DNA of 64,000 nt from Epiperipatus broadwayi (Eukaryota > Onychophora > Udeonychophora > Euonychophora > Peripatidae), in assembly GCA_028023455.1 (NCBI GenBank), contig JAQFVV010006246.1, positions 1,601,501 through 1,665,500 of the forward strand, in the 5' to 3' direction. The notes beneath the pieces were generated by a model. It was not told where the DNA came from. It did no database searches and was given only the letters and a program-made list of their open reading frames with translations. The translations under genes were made by a program, and so were the position numbers. Below, piece after piece: positions 12,426 through 24,550 of the stretch (its first letter is position 1; each line of letters starts with the position of its first letter).

Positions 12426-15156
12426 ATGGTAGGCCTTTCTTGTTTTTACATGAATGTCAGCGGTATGAGGACTAAATGTGTTCAAATTAAACAATTTTTT
12501 GAAACTGAACATTTTGATCTTATTTTACTTACAGAAACATGGTTAAATCAACAATTTCCTGATTTTTCTTTTCTTGATGATAGATTCAGTATTTTGCGAA
12601 CTGACAGATCTATGGATAATATTTCTCGAGGTGGTGGTACTCTGATTGCTCTTCATAAAGATCTTTTTTATAAAGAACTTTATTTTTCTTCTTCTTTTTG
12701 TGAATCTACATGGTGTGAAATTACTTTAAATCACAATTTTAAATTTATTTTAGGTAATGTTTACCTCAAACCCACTCTGTCGTTGTTGGAGTTTGATTAT
12801 TTTTTGACATCACTTGAAGATTTTCTGATTGGCTATGATAATGTTATTATTACCGGGGATTTAAATATTCCAGATTTATATTCAGGTACTACTATCATAG
12901 ATTCTGTCTCTTTTTCACCTAAAGCATTGAGAATGATTCAGTTTTGCAATTTGTTGAATTTAAAACAACTTAATCCATGCACCAATTTTAATTATCACAC
13001 ATTGGATTATATTCTCAGTAATTTTCCTACAATTGAATGTTTCACTACTTCTTCTCTTCCTTTTTCTATTGATTTGCATCATCCTCCCTTAGAATTTTAT
13101 ATTAATATTAAATTTAATAGACACTGTTCCTTTAAAACTATGAAAAGAAACTACAGAAAAGGAAATTATTTGGGTCTTTGTTTGCAATTATCTAATTTTA
13201 ACTGGGAAAATTTGTATTCTTCATCTGATGTAGATTTCTGTATGAAGTTTTTTGAACAATCATTTAGTGAACTAATTGACAAATACATTCCTAAGAAAAT
13301 TTTTTTAACTAACCATTTTCCTCTCTGGTTTTCAGTTTCTCTTAAAGAAATTATTAAAAGGAAATCATTTCACCATCGTAAATATTGGAAAACTAAGAAC
13401 GTAAATTATTATAACAATTTTATTAATTATAGAAGATTGTCAAAGGTTATATATCATAAAGATTTTCAAAAATTTATACAAAATACTGAAAGTCATATTT
13501 CTGACAATCCTTTGCAATTTTGGTCTTTAGTTAAGGATTCAGGTATTACAAAAAAAAAATTACAGGGTAATAATTCTAATCTAGTCGCTGATGATTTTTC
13601 TCATTATTTCTCAGAGCTTTTTAAACAATCTAATTCTTTTACTGATTTAACTGAAAATAATGATCTAGTTGAAGAAAAGATAACTTTTGATTCATTTATT
13701 GAATCTGATGTTATTTTTGCTATTGGGCAGCTTAAATTACATTCTAGTGTGGGCCTTGACAATATTCCAGCTTTCATTTATAAAGGATGTGCTGAATACA
13801 TTGCTTCTCCTCTTTTGCATATTTTTAATTGCTCTTTGACAAATGGTACTTTTCCTACATCACTTAAAATTGCTAAAGTTGTTCTTATTTTTAAAAAAGG
13901 ATCTAGAAATTTGTTAAGTGACTATAGGCCTATTTCAATTCTACACACTGTTGCTTGAATTATATAATAAAATTATCTTGGAGGTCTCTAAGGTTTTGGC
14001 ACCAGAGCAGCATGGATTTTTGCCTAATAGGTCCATTGAAACAAATTTGCTAACTATTTTTGATCACATTTCAAACTCAATTGAGAATCAATCTAGGTTA
14101 GATGTTGTTTATTTTGATATGTCCAAGGCTTTTGATAGAGTTAATCATAAAATTCTTCTTCAGAAGCTTTGTAGGTTATGTTTTTCCAAATTATTAATTA
14201 ATTGGTTTGACTCTTTTCTTAAGAATAGAATGTCTTGTGTGAGGTTTAATAATAAATTGTCATTACCATATTATTGCTTCACTGGGGTGCCTCATGGCAG
14301 TGTTCTTGCACCTTTATTATTTAATGTATACATCGATGACCTAAAAACATGCATTAAATTTTCACATCTTCTATGTTATGCAGATGATTGCAAAAATTTT
14401 AGGCATATTTATTCTATTAATGACTGTTTTTTACTTCAAAGTGATATAGATAATTTCTTGAATTGGTGTGAATATAATTATATAGATATAAATATGGATA
14501 AGTGCTCCATTGTCTCTTACTCTAGAAAATCTGAAGTCTTAAGTTTTTCCTACTATATTGGGGACTCTAAAATTATAACAAATGATCATCAAAAAGATCT
14601 AGGAATAATATTTTCCAATAATGGATCTTTTCATAATCACATTAATTTTATGGTGAATAAATCTCTTAAAATTGTAGGAGCTATTTACAGATATGGAAAA
14701 GCATTTAATAAATTTACAAAGATTAAACTTTTTATATCTTTAGTTCTTCCCATATTGGAGTATGGTTCAATTATATGGAATCCTCATAACAGAACAGATA
14801 TCATAAGAATTCAGTCTGTTTTTGACAAATTTGCAAAATTAAATAGTTTAGGTAGTGAACACTATGTTGATTTACTGCTGAGATGAAAAACAAGAGATCT
14901 TAAACTTCTTCATAAATTCATCTCCCAGAATATTTCTGTATCTAATTTGCTTTCTAACTTAGGTATTAAGAAAGAGAATTATAACACTCATACTCACAAT
15001 GTTTTTGAACTGAAAATTTGTAAATCTGATGTATTAAGATTTTCTCCTTTATTTCGTTTATCTAGAACTTACAATAAAGATTTTGGTAATGATGATGTTT
15101 TTAATTTGGATTTTAAACATTTCAATAAAGTCCTCGTAAAAAAATATTATCCTTGA
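12426..15156 (+). pseudogene. LINE ORF2 endonuclease/reverse transcriptase, broken twice
   Basis: Frame one (12426-13957) covers the endonuclease (LLTETWL, ITGDLNIPD, HHPPLEF) and the start of the reverse transcriptase up to DYRPISILHTVA. A deletion of about 20 bases at 13956-13962 shifts the frame. Frame two (from about 13955) carries motif A VYFDMSKAFDRVNH, motif B GVPHGSVLAPLLFN (His where the conserved Gln should be) and motif C LLCYADDCKNF. A TGA at 14884-14886 replaces an Arg codon of the minus copy, after which the frame stays open to 15156. The protein up to about residue 153 nearly matches the minus copy; beyond it only about 45% identity remains by eye. Confidence 0.9.
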
Positions 15157-15347
15157 TTTCATTTGATATATTGCCTTTTTATTTATTTGTGCATTTTTTT
15201 GTTTTTCTATTTTATTGGTATTATTTATTTTATTATTATAATTTTTTTTAATGCGTATTTAGATTTGTATCTAATAATTACATTACTGTGCAATCTATAA
15301 TTGGCTAAATGCTGTTGATATGTACATTAAATAAATAAAGAATTGAA

Positions 15348-15388
15348 TTATTATTATTATGATGATGATGATGATGATGATGATGATT
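15348..15388. repeat. (ATT)n(GAT)n tail
   Basis: About five ATT units followed by about nine GAT units, directly after the 3' end of the plus Jockey/CR1-type LINE. It marks the outer edge of the LINE/TAA nest; non-repetitive sequence begins at 15389. Confidence 0.9.
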
Positions 15389-18001
15389 GTGAAATATAAA
15401 AATGCAATACTTGTTTCTGAAATTTTTTTAATTAATTAAAACATGTATGTTTACAAAGGGATTAGAGAGATAAAAATAAAAACTTTTCAATCAAGGTGTT
15501 ATTATCACCTTAGATGATTCTATAAAAGAGCTGATAACAAAATTAGCTCCAGTCTGGTTAATAGGTTTTTGTAAGAAATGGTCAGCTGAAAAGTTGGTTA
15601 CAATATTTTGTTGCAACTTGATGAAGTGCAGCAGTTAGTTTTTGCTGACCATAGAATTTGCAGAATAGCTAGTTTGAATTTACATGGAAAAAATGATCCA
15701 CTTTTTTATGCTGAAATTCATAGCCTTAAACAGGGAGATGACAGTTGCTGGTCTAAAATCTATCAAACCAAGACAGCTGCTTGCCTGGAACAGTTCTACA
15801 CAGATGGGAGACCAACTACAGACCAACATTATACATGGATTATACTTTTTCCTGATGATCCCTAAAACCAAACTTACCAGGGAACTGTTGAGGAAGCAAT
15901 TATATATATGCTGATGTATCTAAAGGGAAGAAGCACAGATAAACATATATACAGCTGTGGCAAGTAGTTATATATGATAATGAAATTTTAAATAATTTCT
16001 TTAGTAAAATGACATTTTGAAAGTGATGCATGAATTTGTACTTTTTATGTTTATTGTGGGTGTATAGTTAAGCGCAGCTGTCTGGATGCAGTGTGTTCAT
16101 GATGCTCCGAAGTATAAACTCGGCACTGTCTATACCTAGATGTTGAGCTTCCAGAGTAGTCCAGTGGTGAATATATACAGGCCTCAGGAATAGGCCTTGG
16201 TCTCATAAATAGACTAAATGAATAAGCCCCTAAGACTCACAGAAACTGAGCAGGGTTGGCTTAGTGCCAAATTTTTTTTTTCTGGATACTACTCTTTCAG
16301 GATGATTGGTCTAGGTACTTAGAAGGGGCAGTGCTTAAACATGAGGTATTTTCTCGTGACATCATGGGGCATTGAGTACTTGAAAGTCCAGATTGGCTGT
16401 CTGCTTATCATGGCATGGGGAGTTGCAGTTCATGTATTCACTTTTGCTATCTCACCTTGCCTACTTCATCAGCATTAACTCATCAAGCAGAAACACATCT
16501 TAAAATTTATATTTTTTTATTTGATAAAATGATATTAGTTTAAAATCGTTTATTAAAAAAGGAAAAACTGTTTAAAGTTATATTTATAATTTACAAAAAT
16601 AAATACAAAGTTATAATTAATAGTCAAGAAAAAGATTTCCAAAAATTTTTTAGACTAGGAAAAGGAAAGACATTTTAAATCAATTAACTGTCAAAAATTT
16701 GATAGTTTTTATTTAAACAAAAAGACTATATTCAGCAAAGAGATTAAATTGTGAAAATAATCTTTCATAATTTTATTGTGATAAATACAAATGTTATGTA
16801 GATAAATTAATGTTTCACATGTCTGTGCAAATTATATATATGTGTTTCAGTAAATCTAGTATGTAAAATGTATTTCATTTAACTGAAACTTTAATCATTT
16901 ATTGTATTTTATATAATTTAAGATTTTGATAATTATTTTGAAGCAAGTCAAATGTGTTCAAAAAGTTTGCGCACATGCACATGTGTGTGCGTATATATGT
17001 CAATTGTATTGTAAATAACAGTGGTTGCCAGATAGACACTTATTATGTAAAAAAATTTATATTTTTTTTTTAAATTAAATGTCAATTCAAACATGTTTAT
17101 TTTGTATCAAGCCACATGCCTGTGTGCTGTATGGATTTTATCCATGTAAATCAATGTAAAAATTTTAGTGTGTATATAATTATGCATACTTTTCAAAATC
17201 AGAACTCTTATAAGACCTTAATTCGTTTTTCTATTGTTATTAATAAACTTATTTAATTGTGAAAAATTGTTTCCATCATCTTTTGGTCACATACAATAAT
17301 AGAGCTTATGTTCTCTAAGCTAGATTCATGCATGGGATGAATATATAAATGGGGATGTGTATATTAGTGCTTTTGGGGCATCCAGTGATGATCAGTCATC
17401 ATCCTGGTTGGTGCATAAGATTATATTCTTTAAAGCACATGCACTATCTTTTATTTAGTTTAGCCTTATTAGGAATTGAGTTTATAGTTGGACAGTACAA
17501 GTGGCCTGAGCATTGATGATGATCAGCATGTTTTAATTTCCCAGCATTATTGTTTCAATTTCTGATTATTGTGTATTTTAATAGATGGCACTGAGCTGAT
17601 GCATCCAAGTTATGTTTAAATAATTGCCCAAGTTGGCAAAGGCTCAGTAGTTAGCCTGGTCTACAGAAGACCCATTTCCAATTCAGTCACAAGGTTAACT
17701 GTTGATTTATTGTACTAATTTCATACTGATTTATTTTATTGTGGATCATTCATGATGATAGAGTGATTATTTATTTTGAGTATTAGTATTACTTATAATT
17801 ACTTTTATTTATAATGCTGGTTGATATATGATTGATGTATAGTCTTTTAGTTGCTCTTCTGAGTTAGCTGCCTGATCTCTCAATGATCTCAGAGATTCTC
17901 TTGATCTTACTTATATATACGTATGTTAATTATTGATTTTATATTGTTGACATGGGAGTGATTATGATTTTTCCATACCCCACATCATTTTATTACCCCC
18001 C
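15389..18001. other. Gene-free stretch with old repeat fragments
   Basis: No credible exon or domain. The segment at about 15480-15940 has higher GC and short ORFs on both strands with no recognisable motif, as does 16060-16490, which looks like an old interspersed repeat. At about 17640-17700 a GGCTCAGTAGTTAG string resembles a tRNA box A, but a convincing box B is missing. The rest is AT-rich sequence. Confidence 0.5.
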
Positions 18002-18047
18002 CCATCCCCATTACAATATATATATATATATATTGTAATGGGGATGG
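18002..18047. repeat. Perfect 46-bp palindrome with a TA core
   Basis: CCATCCCCATTACAA, then (TA)n, then TTGTAATGGGGATGG. The arms pair without mismatch around position 18024/18025, so the segment can form a hairpin or cruciform. Confidence 0.9.
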
Positions 18048-18365
18048 TAAGTAAGTTAGGTAAGCATAGAAAGCTTTTTATTGATACACTGCTTTCATTA
18101 ATTATCTTTAAACATGTCATGATTAAAGAAATATAAATATTTATATTAATGCTATTTTGTATGTATTTATCTTTCTGTTTTAAAATTAATTTTCATAATA
18201 TAAAAAGTCAGTCTGTGTTAAATGAATCTCCTCCTAGAGTAACTCCTATAAGTTTGATAATTAATTTTAAATTCTTATTTCAAGAAAAGATAGATTTGAA
18301 CTCAGAGTCTCAAGCAATATTCAATTATCCACATTATCTCATACTACTGATATACATCACCACAC

Positions 18366-18757
18366 ATGTAGAAAAGATAAATAATCACTAATATACATAT
18401 TTTGTGCTGAACCAGCACTCATCAGTTGGTCTAGATTATTATCACCTACACACATATATACTCAGTGCTCAGTTTATTTTAAGATAGCAAATCTTTATAT
18501 ATTACTGGACAGCCTTCAATCTACTCCAACCTCCAACTCTTCAGCCATCAATACCATTGAAAATCTGATGATAGAATCCCAAATCCCATTCTGATGCCAA
18601 TATTTAATGCCTGGCCATTAAAATTTAAAGATCTGCTATCTTAATATAAACTGAGCACTGATTATATGTGTGTGAGGGAGATAATAATCTGGACCAACTG
18701 ATGAGTGCTGGTTCAGCACAAAATATGTATAGTGGTGATTATTTATCTTTTCTACAT
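18366..18757. mobile_element. Foldback element with about 145-bp terminal inverted repeats
   Basis: The left arm (18366 to about 18510) begins ATGTAGAAAAGATAAATAAT. The right arm (about 18610-18757) ends in its near-exact reverse complement. Inside each arm are the shared blocks TTTTGTGCTGAACCAGCACT, CAGTGCTCAGTTTAT and AAGATAGCA. About 100 bp separate the arms. No transposase is present, so it is a non-autonomous foldback or MITE-like element. A clear target-site duplication was not identified. Confidence 0.82.
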
Positions 18758-19257
18758 TTGTGTGGTCATCACTTTTATTTTAGAGCAGCTCTGTGGAGCA
18801 TAGTCTGGCCTTATCCTCCTATGAGCACACAAGGTTCAAAATTTCATTCTCTATCTCTTTATTATAGTTCCTCCGAACATTCAGGGAGCCCATGGATGAG
18901 GAACAACCTAAAAAGGCTCCTCCTCCATTTCCCTTCTTGTGGATATCATTATCCTGACTGTATTGTGGTGTTGGTGAAGGTGTCATGGCCTTTCCCTTTC
19001 ACTCTTTACACCAGATCCCCACCCATACTTTTCTTGGGGGAGATGTTTGACACTGGACTAAAGCTCCTGGTCTGGCCCTTCCCTTTCAATGAGGTTTTTT
19101 ATGTCTATTTTTACCCCAGTTCATGGTATTAATGCCTATTCCCTCTATGGCTTTGTCTGATGGTCAGCCCTGCTGTCCACAGCATTTAAAACCTCAGCTA
19201 CTGGTTCTATAGCATTTACATTAGCAGTTAGTAATATCTGTTCAATCCTAAAGGGCT
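18758..19257 (-). other. Probable degenerate continuation of antisense gag region
   Basis: GC-richer than its surroundings. On the minus strand it reads as a broken, basic and Pro/Gly-rich segment lying on the C-terminal side of the gag capsid remnant at 19275-19672. No intact CCHC knuckle can be read. The plus-strand ORF here shows no family features and is likely a shadow. Confidence 0.35.
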
Positions 19258-19319
19258 GATTGTGGTGAATTATCTTAACAATCTGACCGATTGTGATGAA
19301 TTATCTTAACAATCTGACC
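19258..19319. repeat. 31-bp tandem duplication, two copies
   Basis: The unit GATTGTGGTGAATTATCTTA plus AACAATCTGACC-type remainder occurs twice back to back with one mismatch (GTGGTG versus GTGATG). It lies at the C-terminal end of the antisense gag ORF and duplicates about ten of its codons. Confidence 0.85.
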
Positions 19320-19672
19320 TTTCAATGTATGATATGCATTTAAAATTCTAAGTTTGGCCACCTGCTGTCTAAAGAGCTTGGAATAATTTTCATCTCCATT
19401 TGCCTTGTACTTCTTCTGCATTAGTTGATGCAGGATAATCTTTTGCCACTCTTCACTCCAGACATTTCTTAACAGGGCTTCTTTATGGCCATCAAATGTT
19501 GCAGAGTGGTAAAATAAGAATTCCCACCATGACTGTGCATCTCTTTGGAAGTAACTGCACACAATGGCAGATTGCTTGGTTCAATTACCTGGCTTATCTG
19601 AAGGTATTTTTCCAGACTATTAATGTGTTCTATGGGAGCCTCTCCAGTTTGACCCTGAAAAACTCTGATTTT
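19275..19672 (-). pseudogene. Ty3/gypsy-like retrotransposon gag capsid remnant
   Basis: Gag capsid proteins assemble the particle of LTR retrotransposons. On the minus strand the remnant begins at about 19672 with KIRVFQGQTGEAPIEHI and EKYLQISQVIEPSNLPLCA. After a frameshift near 19560 it continues CSYFQRDAQSWWEF, then VWSEEWQKII, YSKLFRQQVAKLRILN and LKGQIVKII. The order F-x-G, a Y-L-x-(I/L) helix, and a Y-x-x-x-D-A-x-x-W-W core is the classic retrotransposon gag pattern. There is no protease, reverse transcriptase or integrase nearby, so this is an isolated decayed fragment. Family-level assignment is by motif only. Confidence 0.6.
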
Positions 19673-20094
19673 TAGGAACTGGTTTACATTAGACTGATGT
19701 GACCTATCCTCTATTTCTTATTTGTTCTTCCAAGAACTGCCCTGACAATTATTTTCTTTTTCTACACCATGATCTCTCTGCTCCCAACTTGACTCATAAA
19801 TTTCACCCTTAATCTGGCATTTTCTATTCTGTTTATCTTTGTTAAGCCATACTTCCTTCATTTCTTTTTTTATGCTCTCACTTGGATCTCTACTTCATCC
19901 ATCATTGCAATCTGCTCTTCTGTAATGGCATTGATGACCAGGGGTTCAGGCATATATTGTTTGATATTGCTGACCATCTGTTGTACACCCTCTATCTTAC
20001 TGTCATTTTCTATCAAATATGCAATCGCAGCTTTGTTTCTTTTCAATTAGTTGATATATTGTTGCAGGTCCTCATACTTTACCTCCATTAATTA

Positions 20095-20480
20095 CTACTT
20101 GAGCCTGACTTTTTCCACCCTATTACTAATGCATTCATAGAGGTCCCTGCATCTCTCCTCATTTTTCCTCATTATCTCCTTCATATTTTGAAGTGTTGCT
20201 TCCATATCTTGTAATATAGCATTCTTCATATCATTCAGCTTTTGTGACATATCCTTTGCTATATCACTCCTCATGTAATTCATCTTTTGTGATATATTAT
20301 CCATAATTTGTGCCAAATTATCAGACCTATCCTATATCTCATTCATCTTTTGTGACATATTATCCATATTTTATGGCAAATTGTCTGACCTATCCTTATA
20401 TATCATCTTATCTTCTGTGACATATTATTTATATTTTATGCCATCCCATTTGTCATATCTTTCTTTATATCATCCATCTT
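20095..20480 (-). pseudogene. Coiled-coil segment with repeated DNA units, probably the gag N-terminus
   Basis: The minus-strand frame 20316-20095 encodes a Met/Lys/Asp-rich helical stretch with heptad-like spacing (ISQKMNYMRSDIAKDM, SQKLNDMKNAILQDMEATL, MKEIMRKNEERCRDL). At DNA level, units of roughly 60 bp containing CATCTT-TTGTGACATAT recur between 20200 and 20480, and the upstream part no longer keeps one frame. Position and orientation (5' of the gag capsid remnant on the same strand) suggest it was the N-terminal coiled coil of the same element. That link is inference. Confidence 0.45.
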
Positions 20481-22060
20481 CTGTGACATATTTCATTAGG
20501 TTTTCATCATTTCTACCAATCCCTTATTATTTCCTTTGGGATTTTTCCTCTATTTGTTGACTGCTACACATTGCCATCTCACTTTCCTGCATTTATGGCT
20601 AACTTTTCTCCACTGCTTTTTTATATGCAGTGTCATCCATTTCACTTATAATATATATGTTCTTGCTTCATTTTTTAGAGTGTGATCTTGTCAACATTTA
20701 CAACTTATTAAATGACCTTAAACTGCTTTCTTGTAATTTTATGTTTTTACTCTTTACTATTACTACAGAAAAAAATCTGCAAACTATTTTTATTCATCTA
20801 ATTTATTTCTCTATCTGAATATGCGGTGCACCCTAAAACCTAACTCCTGCCGATTCTGTTCATCATGTTTCAATCTCTTATAAACTATCTCCAGCTAGTC
20901 TATATTTTCTCACCTATATCTATCATTAAACATCAAAAAGAAACATAAAATATAAAGACAACTTTAATATCTACTAAAATAACAAAAAAAAAAAAAAACT
21001 CCATCTGCCAAGATCTCCTTTTTGCTCTCTTTCTTCTCTTTTTTGAATAACAAAATAAAATTAACAAAAAAAAAAAATGGAAGTCCACCCATTTTACACT
21101 TGTATGCTATTTATATATTTACACACCATCTCATTTCTCACTCCAACCAAGTTTTTTATTCAAAGTTTTAAATTTCTATATGTAAATTTTTTTTTAAAAA
21201 ACTTTTTCTGATTTTTTAGTTTTACATTAGATGCTTAATTTTTGCTATCTTGGACACATTAATTCAGTCTTTACATGTTTGGTGACAACTCATTCTGTAC
21301 TGGTTAGTGCCTGCCCTGCAAATTCTTACCATGTGCATAGAACCAAATATGAAGTTGCTGTTGCACATCTGAAGTATGGCATCCTTATAAACTCAATAAT
21401 AAACTCTAAACTTAATGACTTGCCATTAACTAATTGAATTTTTAGATGAGAGAAATCAAACAAAAGCTAGTTATGTTTTTAGATCTTTCTCTTATGAAAA
21501 CTCCACTACCATGTTTATTGATATCAGGATGTTGGTCATTACATACCTTTAAAGGCAGGATTTGAACCTGGCCTTTACATGCCACTTCTGGAAGAGGAGA
21601 ATTCCTTCTGAAATGATATACACCTACCAACAAAGCATATAAAACAAATAAGTAAAGAAAGATATTGGCATGACAACAAACTTTTAATAACCTGATAAAA
21701 ATAGTGCCCCATATCTCTTTATCTCAGTTAACTTGTGGATTATGCTATGATCACAAAATGTATATAGTCTCATTTGCGAGAGAGAAAAAAATAAATGAAA
21801 CTCTCATAAAAAAATGATTTAAAAAGAAAAACATTTATTTTCCCAAATAAACCACCATCATTTATATACATGAATAAAATACATTTTTATTAACCCCAGT
21901 ATTATAATCAGAGAAAGACCTATGAGTAATATGGATCCAATTTTCTTGTAGCGCTCCCCTCCCTGTTTCCATACAGATGCCCTTGAATGAAGTGGTCTAA
22001 GTTTCCACCCATACACATACACATATTCAGCATTACTTTTATTTCATATATCAAAAAAAT
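20481..22060. other. Gene-free stretch
   Basis: AT-rich sequence with homopolymer A and T runs (about 20985-21080) and no supportable exon. The short plus-strand ORF at 21231-21437 and the minus ORF at 21442-21633 show no domain or splice context. Confidence 0.5.
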
Positions 22061-22258
22061 GGATATACATGTATGCCTATCTGTGTGTCTTTCCTACTTC
22101 TTAACTAAACATTTGGGAAGTGTGTGTTTGTATAAATATCAAATGAATACAGAGACAAAGGATATACATGTATGCCTATCTGTGTGTCTTTCCTACTTCT
22201 TAACTAAACATTTGGGAAGTGTGTGTTTGTATAAATATCAAATGAATACAGAGACAAA
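22061..22258. repeat. 99-bp direct tandem duplication, two copies
   Basis: The unit starting GGATATACATGTATGCCTAT is repeated from 22160 with no differences that I can see. It contains CTGTGTGTCTTTCCTACTTC and AACATTTGGGAAGTGTGTGT. A clean two-copy duplication of this size is young or a local assembly duplication. Confidence 0.92.
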
Positions 22259-22510
22259 GGAAAATGCTTTTCTTTAAATCAATATAAATTTCATTTATTA
22301 TATGCATATATGTGTTATTGGCAGTAATAAACAAAAAAAACCCACACACATACATACGTACATCTAAGCATTTTAAAATTAATGAGGGAAGATGATTTAA
22401 CGTAACACAGTCCAACACTTGGTGGATCAATAACTTGACATACATGTAGTAAAACAGTTAGATCTGTTTCACCTATTATATTCTATAATAGTGTATTTCG
22501 TTTCACTCAG

Positions 22511-22728
22511 ATTGCATGTATTTGTTTAATTTAAAACTTTGAGTGTGCTTGTAATATTGCCGAGTATGTGTGTGTATAATCGCCTTGTTAACTATAATAT
22601 AAAAATATAGTCATGAGTGATTGCATGTATTTGTTTAATTTAAAACTTTGAGTGTGCTTGTAATATTGCCGAGTATGTGTGTGTATAATCGCCTTGTTAA
22701 CTATAATATAAAAATATAGTCATAAATA
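22511..22728. repeat. 109-bp direct tandem duplication, two copies
   Basis: The unit starting ATTGCATGTATTTGTTTAAT and ending AAAAATATAGTCAT is repeated from 22620 with no visible mismatch. It lies only about 250 bp from the 99-bp duplication but has an unrelated sequence. Confidence 0.92.
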
Positions 22729-22867
22729 TTTATATATGCGCATATTCATTTACGTTTGTTAAAACTAATAAGTTTAAATTTATAAAAATATTCATTTAGG
22801 TTTAATATTCATTTTAAATAATTTTCAAGTTTTGTTGTTTGTTTAAAATTACACAAGCTGTAATCTA

Positions 22868-23082
22868 AAAACAGGCAAAACTCACTATATATATTGACAT
22901 ACACAGCAAGCTAGAGTAATCAATGGATGCCAGAAGGCTTGTACATAAAATCCCCATTTAGTACCTGCTCATCCAATATCTCCAGGCAGTAGATGGAGAT
23001 TTTATGCACAATACTTTTAGCATCCATTGATTACTCTAACTTGCTGTGTGTGGCAATATATATAGTGAGTTTTGCTGGTTTT
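22868..23082. mobile_element. Palindromic MITE, about 215 bp
   Basis: The left arm starts AAAACAGGCAAAACTCACTA and includes ACACAGCAAGCTAGAGTAAT and CAATGGATGCCAGAAGGC. The right arm is its reverse complement with several mismatches (TTACTCTAACTTGCTGTGTG, GTGAGTTTTGCTGGTTTT). A related sequence without the right arm lies at about 35565-35700. No coding capacity. Confidence 0.85.
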
Positions 23083-24367
23083 AACAACAGTTATACACAA
23101 GCATAAGAGGTAGTGGTCATGTGATGTTTTAAGCTGTAATCTGTTTACAAGTTTTAACATTTCATCTAAAAATAATCTTTGGCTGAAACTTGACCCATTT
23201 AAAATTAAAACTATAGTAAAAAAAAACCAAATTAGAAAATTCAGTCAGGCATAAATTCATACTAAGTGCTATTGCAAAACTCTAGGGAATAGATCTTTAA
23301 TTCTGGATGTAGCTATGATGCAAATTGGAAAACTCTAGGGTATAGAGCTTTTAAGATCAGATTTAACTATAGCAAATATTTTACTAAGTGGAAATTTGGT
23401 TCAAGGCAAAGTCCGAACCAGTAAACAAGTGACATTGTAAAAGTAAAAGGGGGAGGGACCTACTGTCAAAAATAGAATATAAAAAAGGTCTGTAGTAGCT
23501 ATCAAATGTTGTTGTTGCTGCTGATACATATTTTCTAAAAGACCAGTGCCGCAAAAATAATTAAAAAGCTGTTCCTGCATTCCTTTAGCAAACTGAATTC
23601 TACTAAGGCATTACTCAAGCTGTTCAGATGAGGACCGTGGGCTAGGGACAATAGACAGCTGTCTATTTTCCCAGGACCAGAGCTACAGAATGAAAGAAAA
23701 CATCAACCTCAACCCTAGCCCAGTAATGGAGAAGTTACACCTGAAATACTTCCTGACCACAGTGATGGAGGAAAACCACCCCTGAAGTAAATTTATGAAG
23801 CTACATCCAGACTTAAACCTAGAAAAACCACAGCTGATTTGAAAGAGAGAAGATGCACAGTAAAGAATGCCTTGAAAGACTTTCTACCAAGATTACTGGT
23901 AAATCATTCTGCAGAATACATTAATTTATTACTAAACCATTCTAAATTAAAAGCTAGCTATCTAAGCAAATCTCATATTTAATTATACTATTTAAATGTT
24001 AAACTAAACTGTTTATATTAAATTTACTTTAAAGCTTAGAGCACTCTCAAAATTTTTGCTTGATCATAAATATTTTAGGTAAGCATAAAATATTTAGTTT
24101 CTATAAAACCATTTCAAATAAATTCTTCATTTCTAAATTATAACTTTATTGATCATTTTATGCAATTTGTTGTTATGCCATCTATCTTTAGTTTTAAGTT
24201 CATGTTTATTAATTAAGTTTGTGGGTTTTAATAATTATCGGAGGGGTGAGTAAACACCTTTCCATTATGTCAGATTATTGTAATATAAAGAAATATAGGC
24301 AAAACTCCTTTCTGAAACCAAACTATTATTTATGCTAGAGTGAATCAGTTACTTATAATGCACAAAA
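23083..24367. other. Gene-free stretch with a diverged tandem pair
   Basis: Around 23272-23385 a segment beginning AAAACTCTAGGGAATAGA is followed about 52 bp later by AAAACTCTAGGGTATAGA and related downstream bases. The segment 23400-23900 is less AT-rich (CCAGGACCAGAGCTACAG and similar) but has stops in all frames. It may be old repeat-derived sequence. No exon is supportable. Confidence 0.45.
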
Positions 24368-24550
24368 TAAGTTATTTAAAATGTATATTTTGCGCAAGTT
24401 ATTTAAAACACATATTTTGCGTAAGTTATTTGAAATGGATATTTAACGAGTTATTTTAAATTAATATTTGAGTAAGTTATTTAAGAATCAATATTTTATG
24501 TGATCTATTTAAGAATTCATATTTAACGTAGATTATTTAGAAATCAGTTC
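24368..24550. repeat. Degenerate tandem repeat, about 27-bp period, about 6-7 units
   Basis: Units of the form AAGTTATTTAAAATGTATAT followed by TTTGCG(C/T) recur with drift (AAGTTATTTAAAACACATAT, AAGTTATTTGAAATGGATAT, AAGTTATTTAAGAATCAATA). They become weaker towards 24550. Confidence 0.8.

Noticed and set aside
15608-15914. Overlapping short ORFs on both strands
   Set aside because: No motif, no splice context, and both strands open equally; likely old repeat.
22061-22728. CRISPR-like array
   Set aside because: Only two directly adjacent copies of each long unit, no spacers, eukaryotic context.
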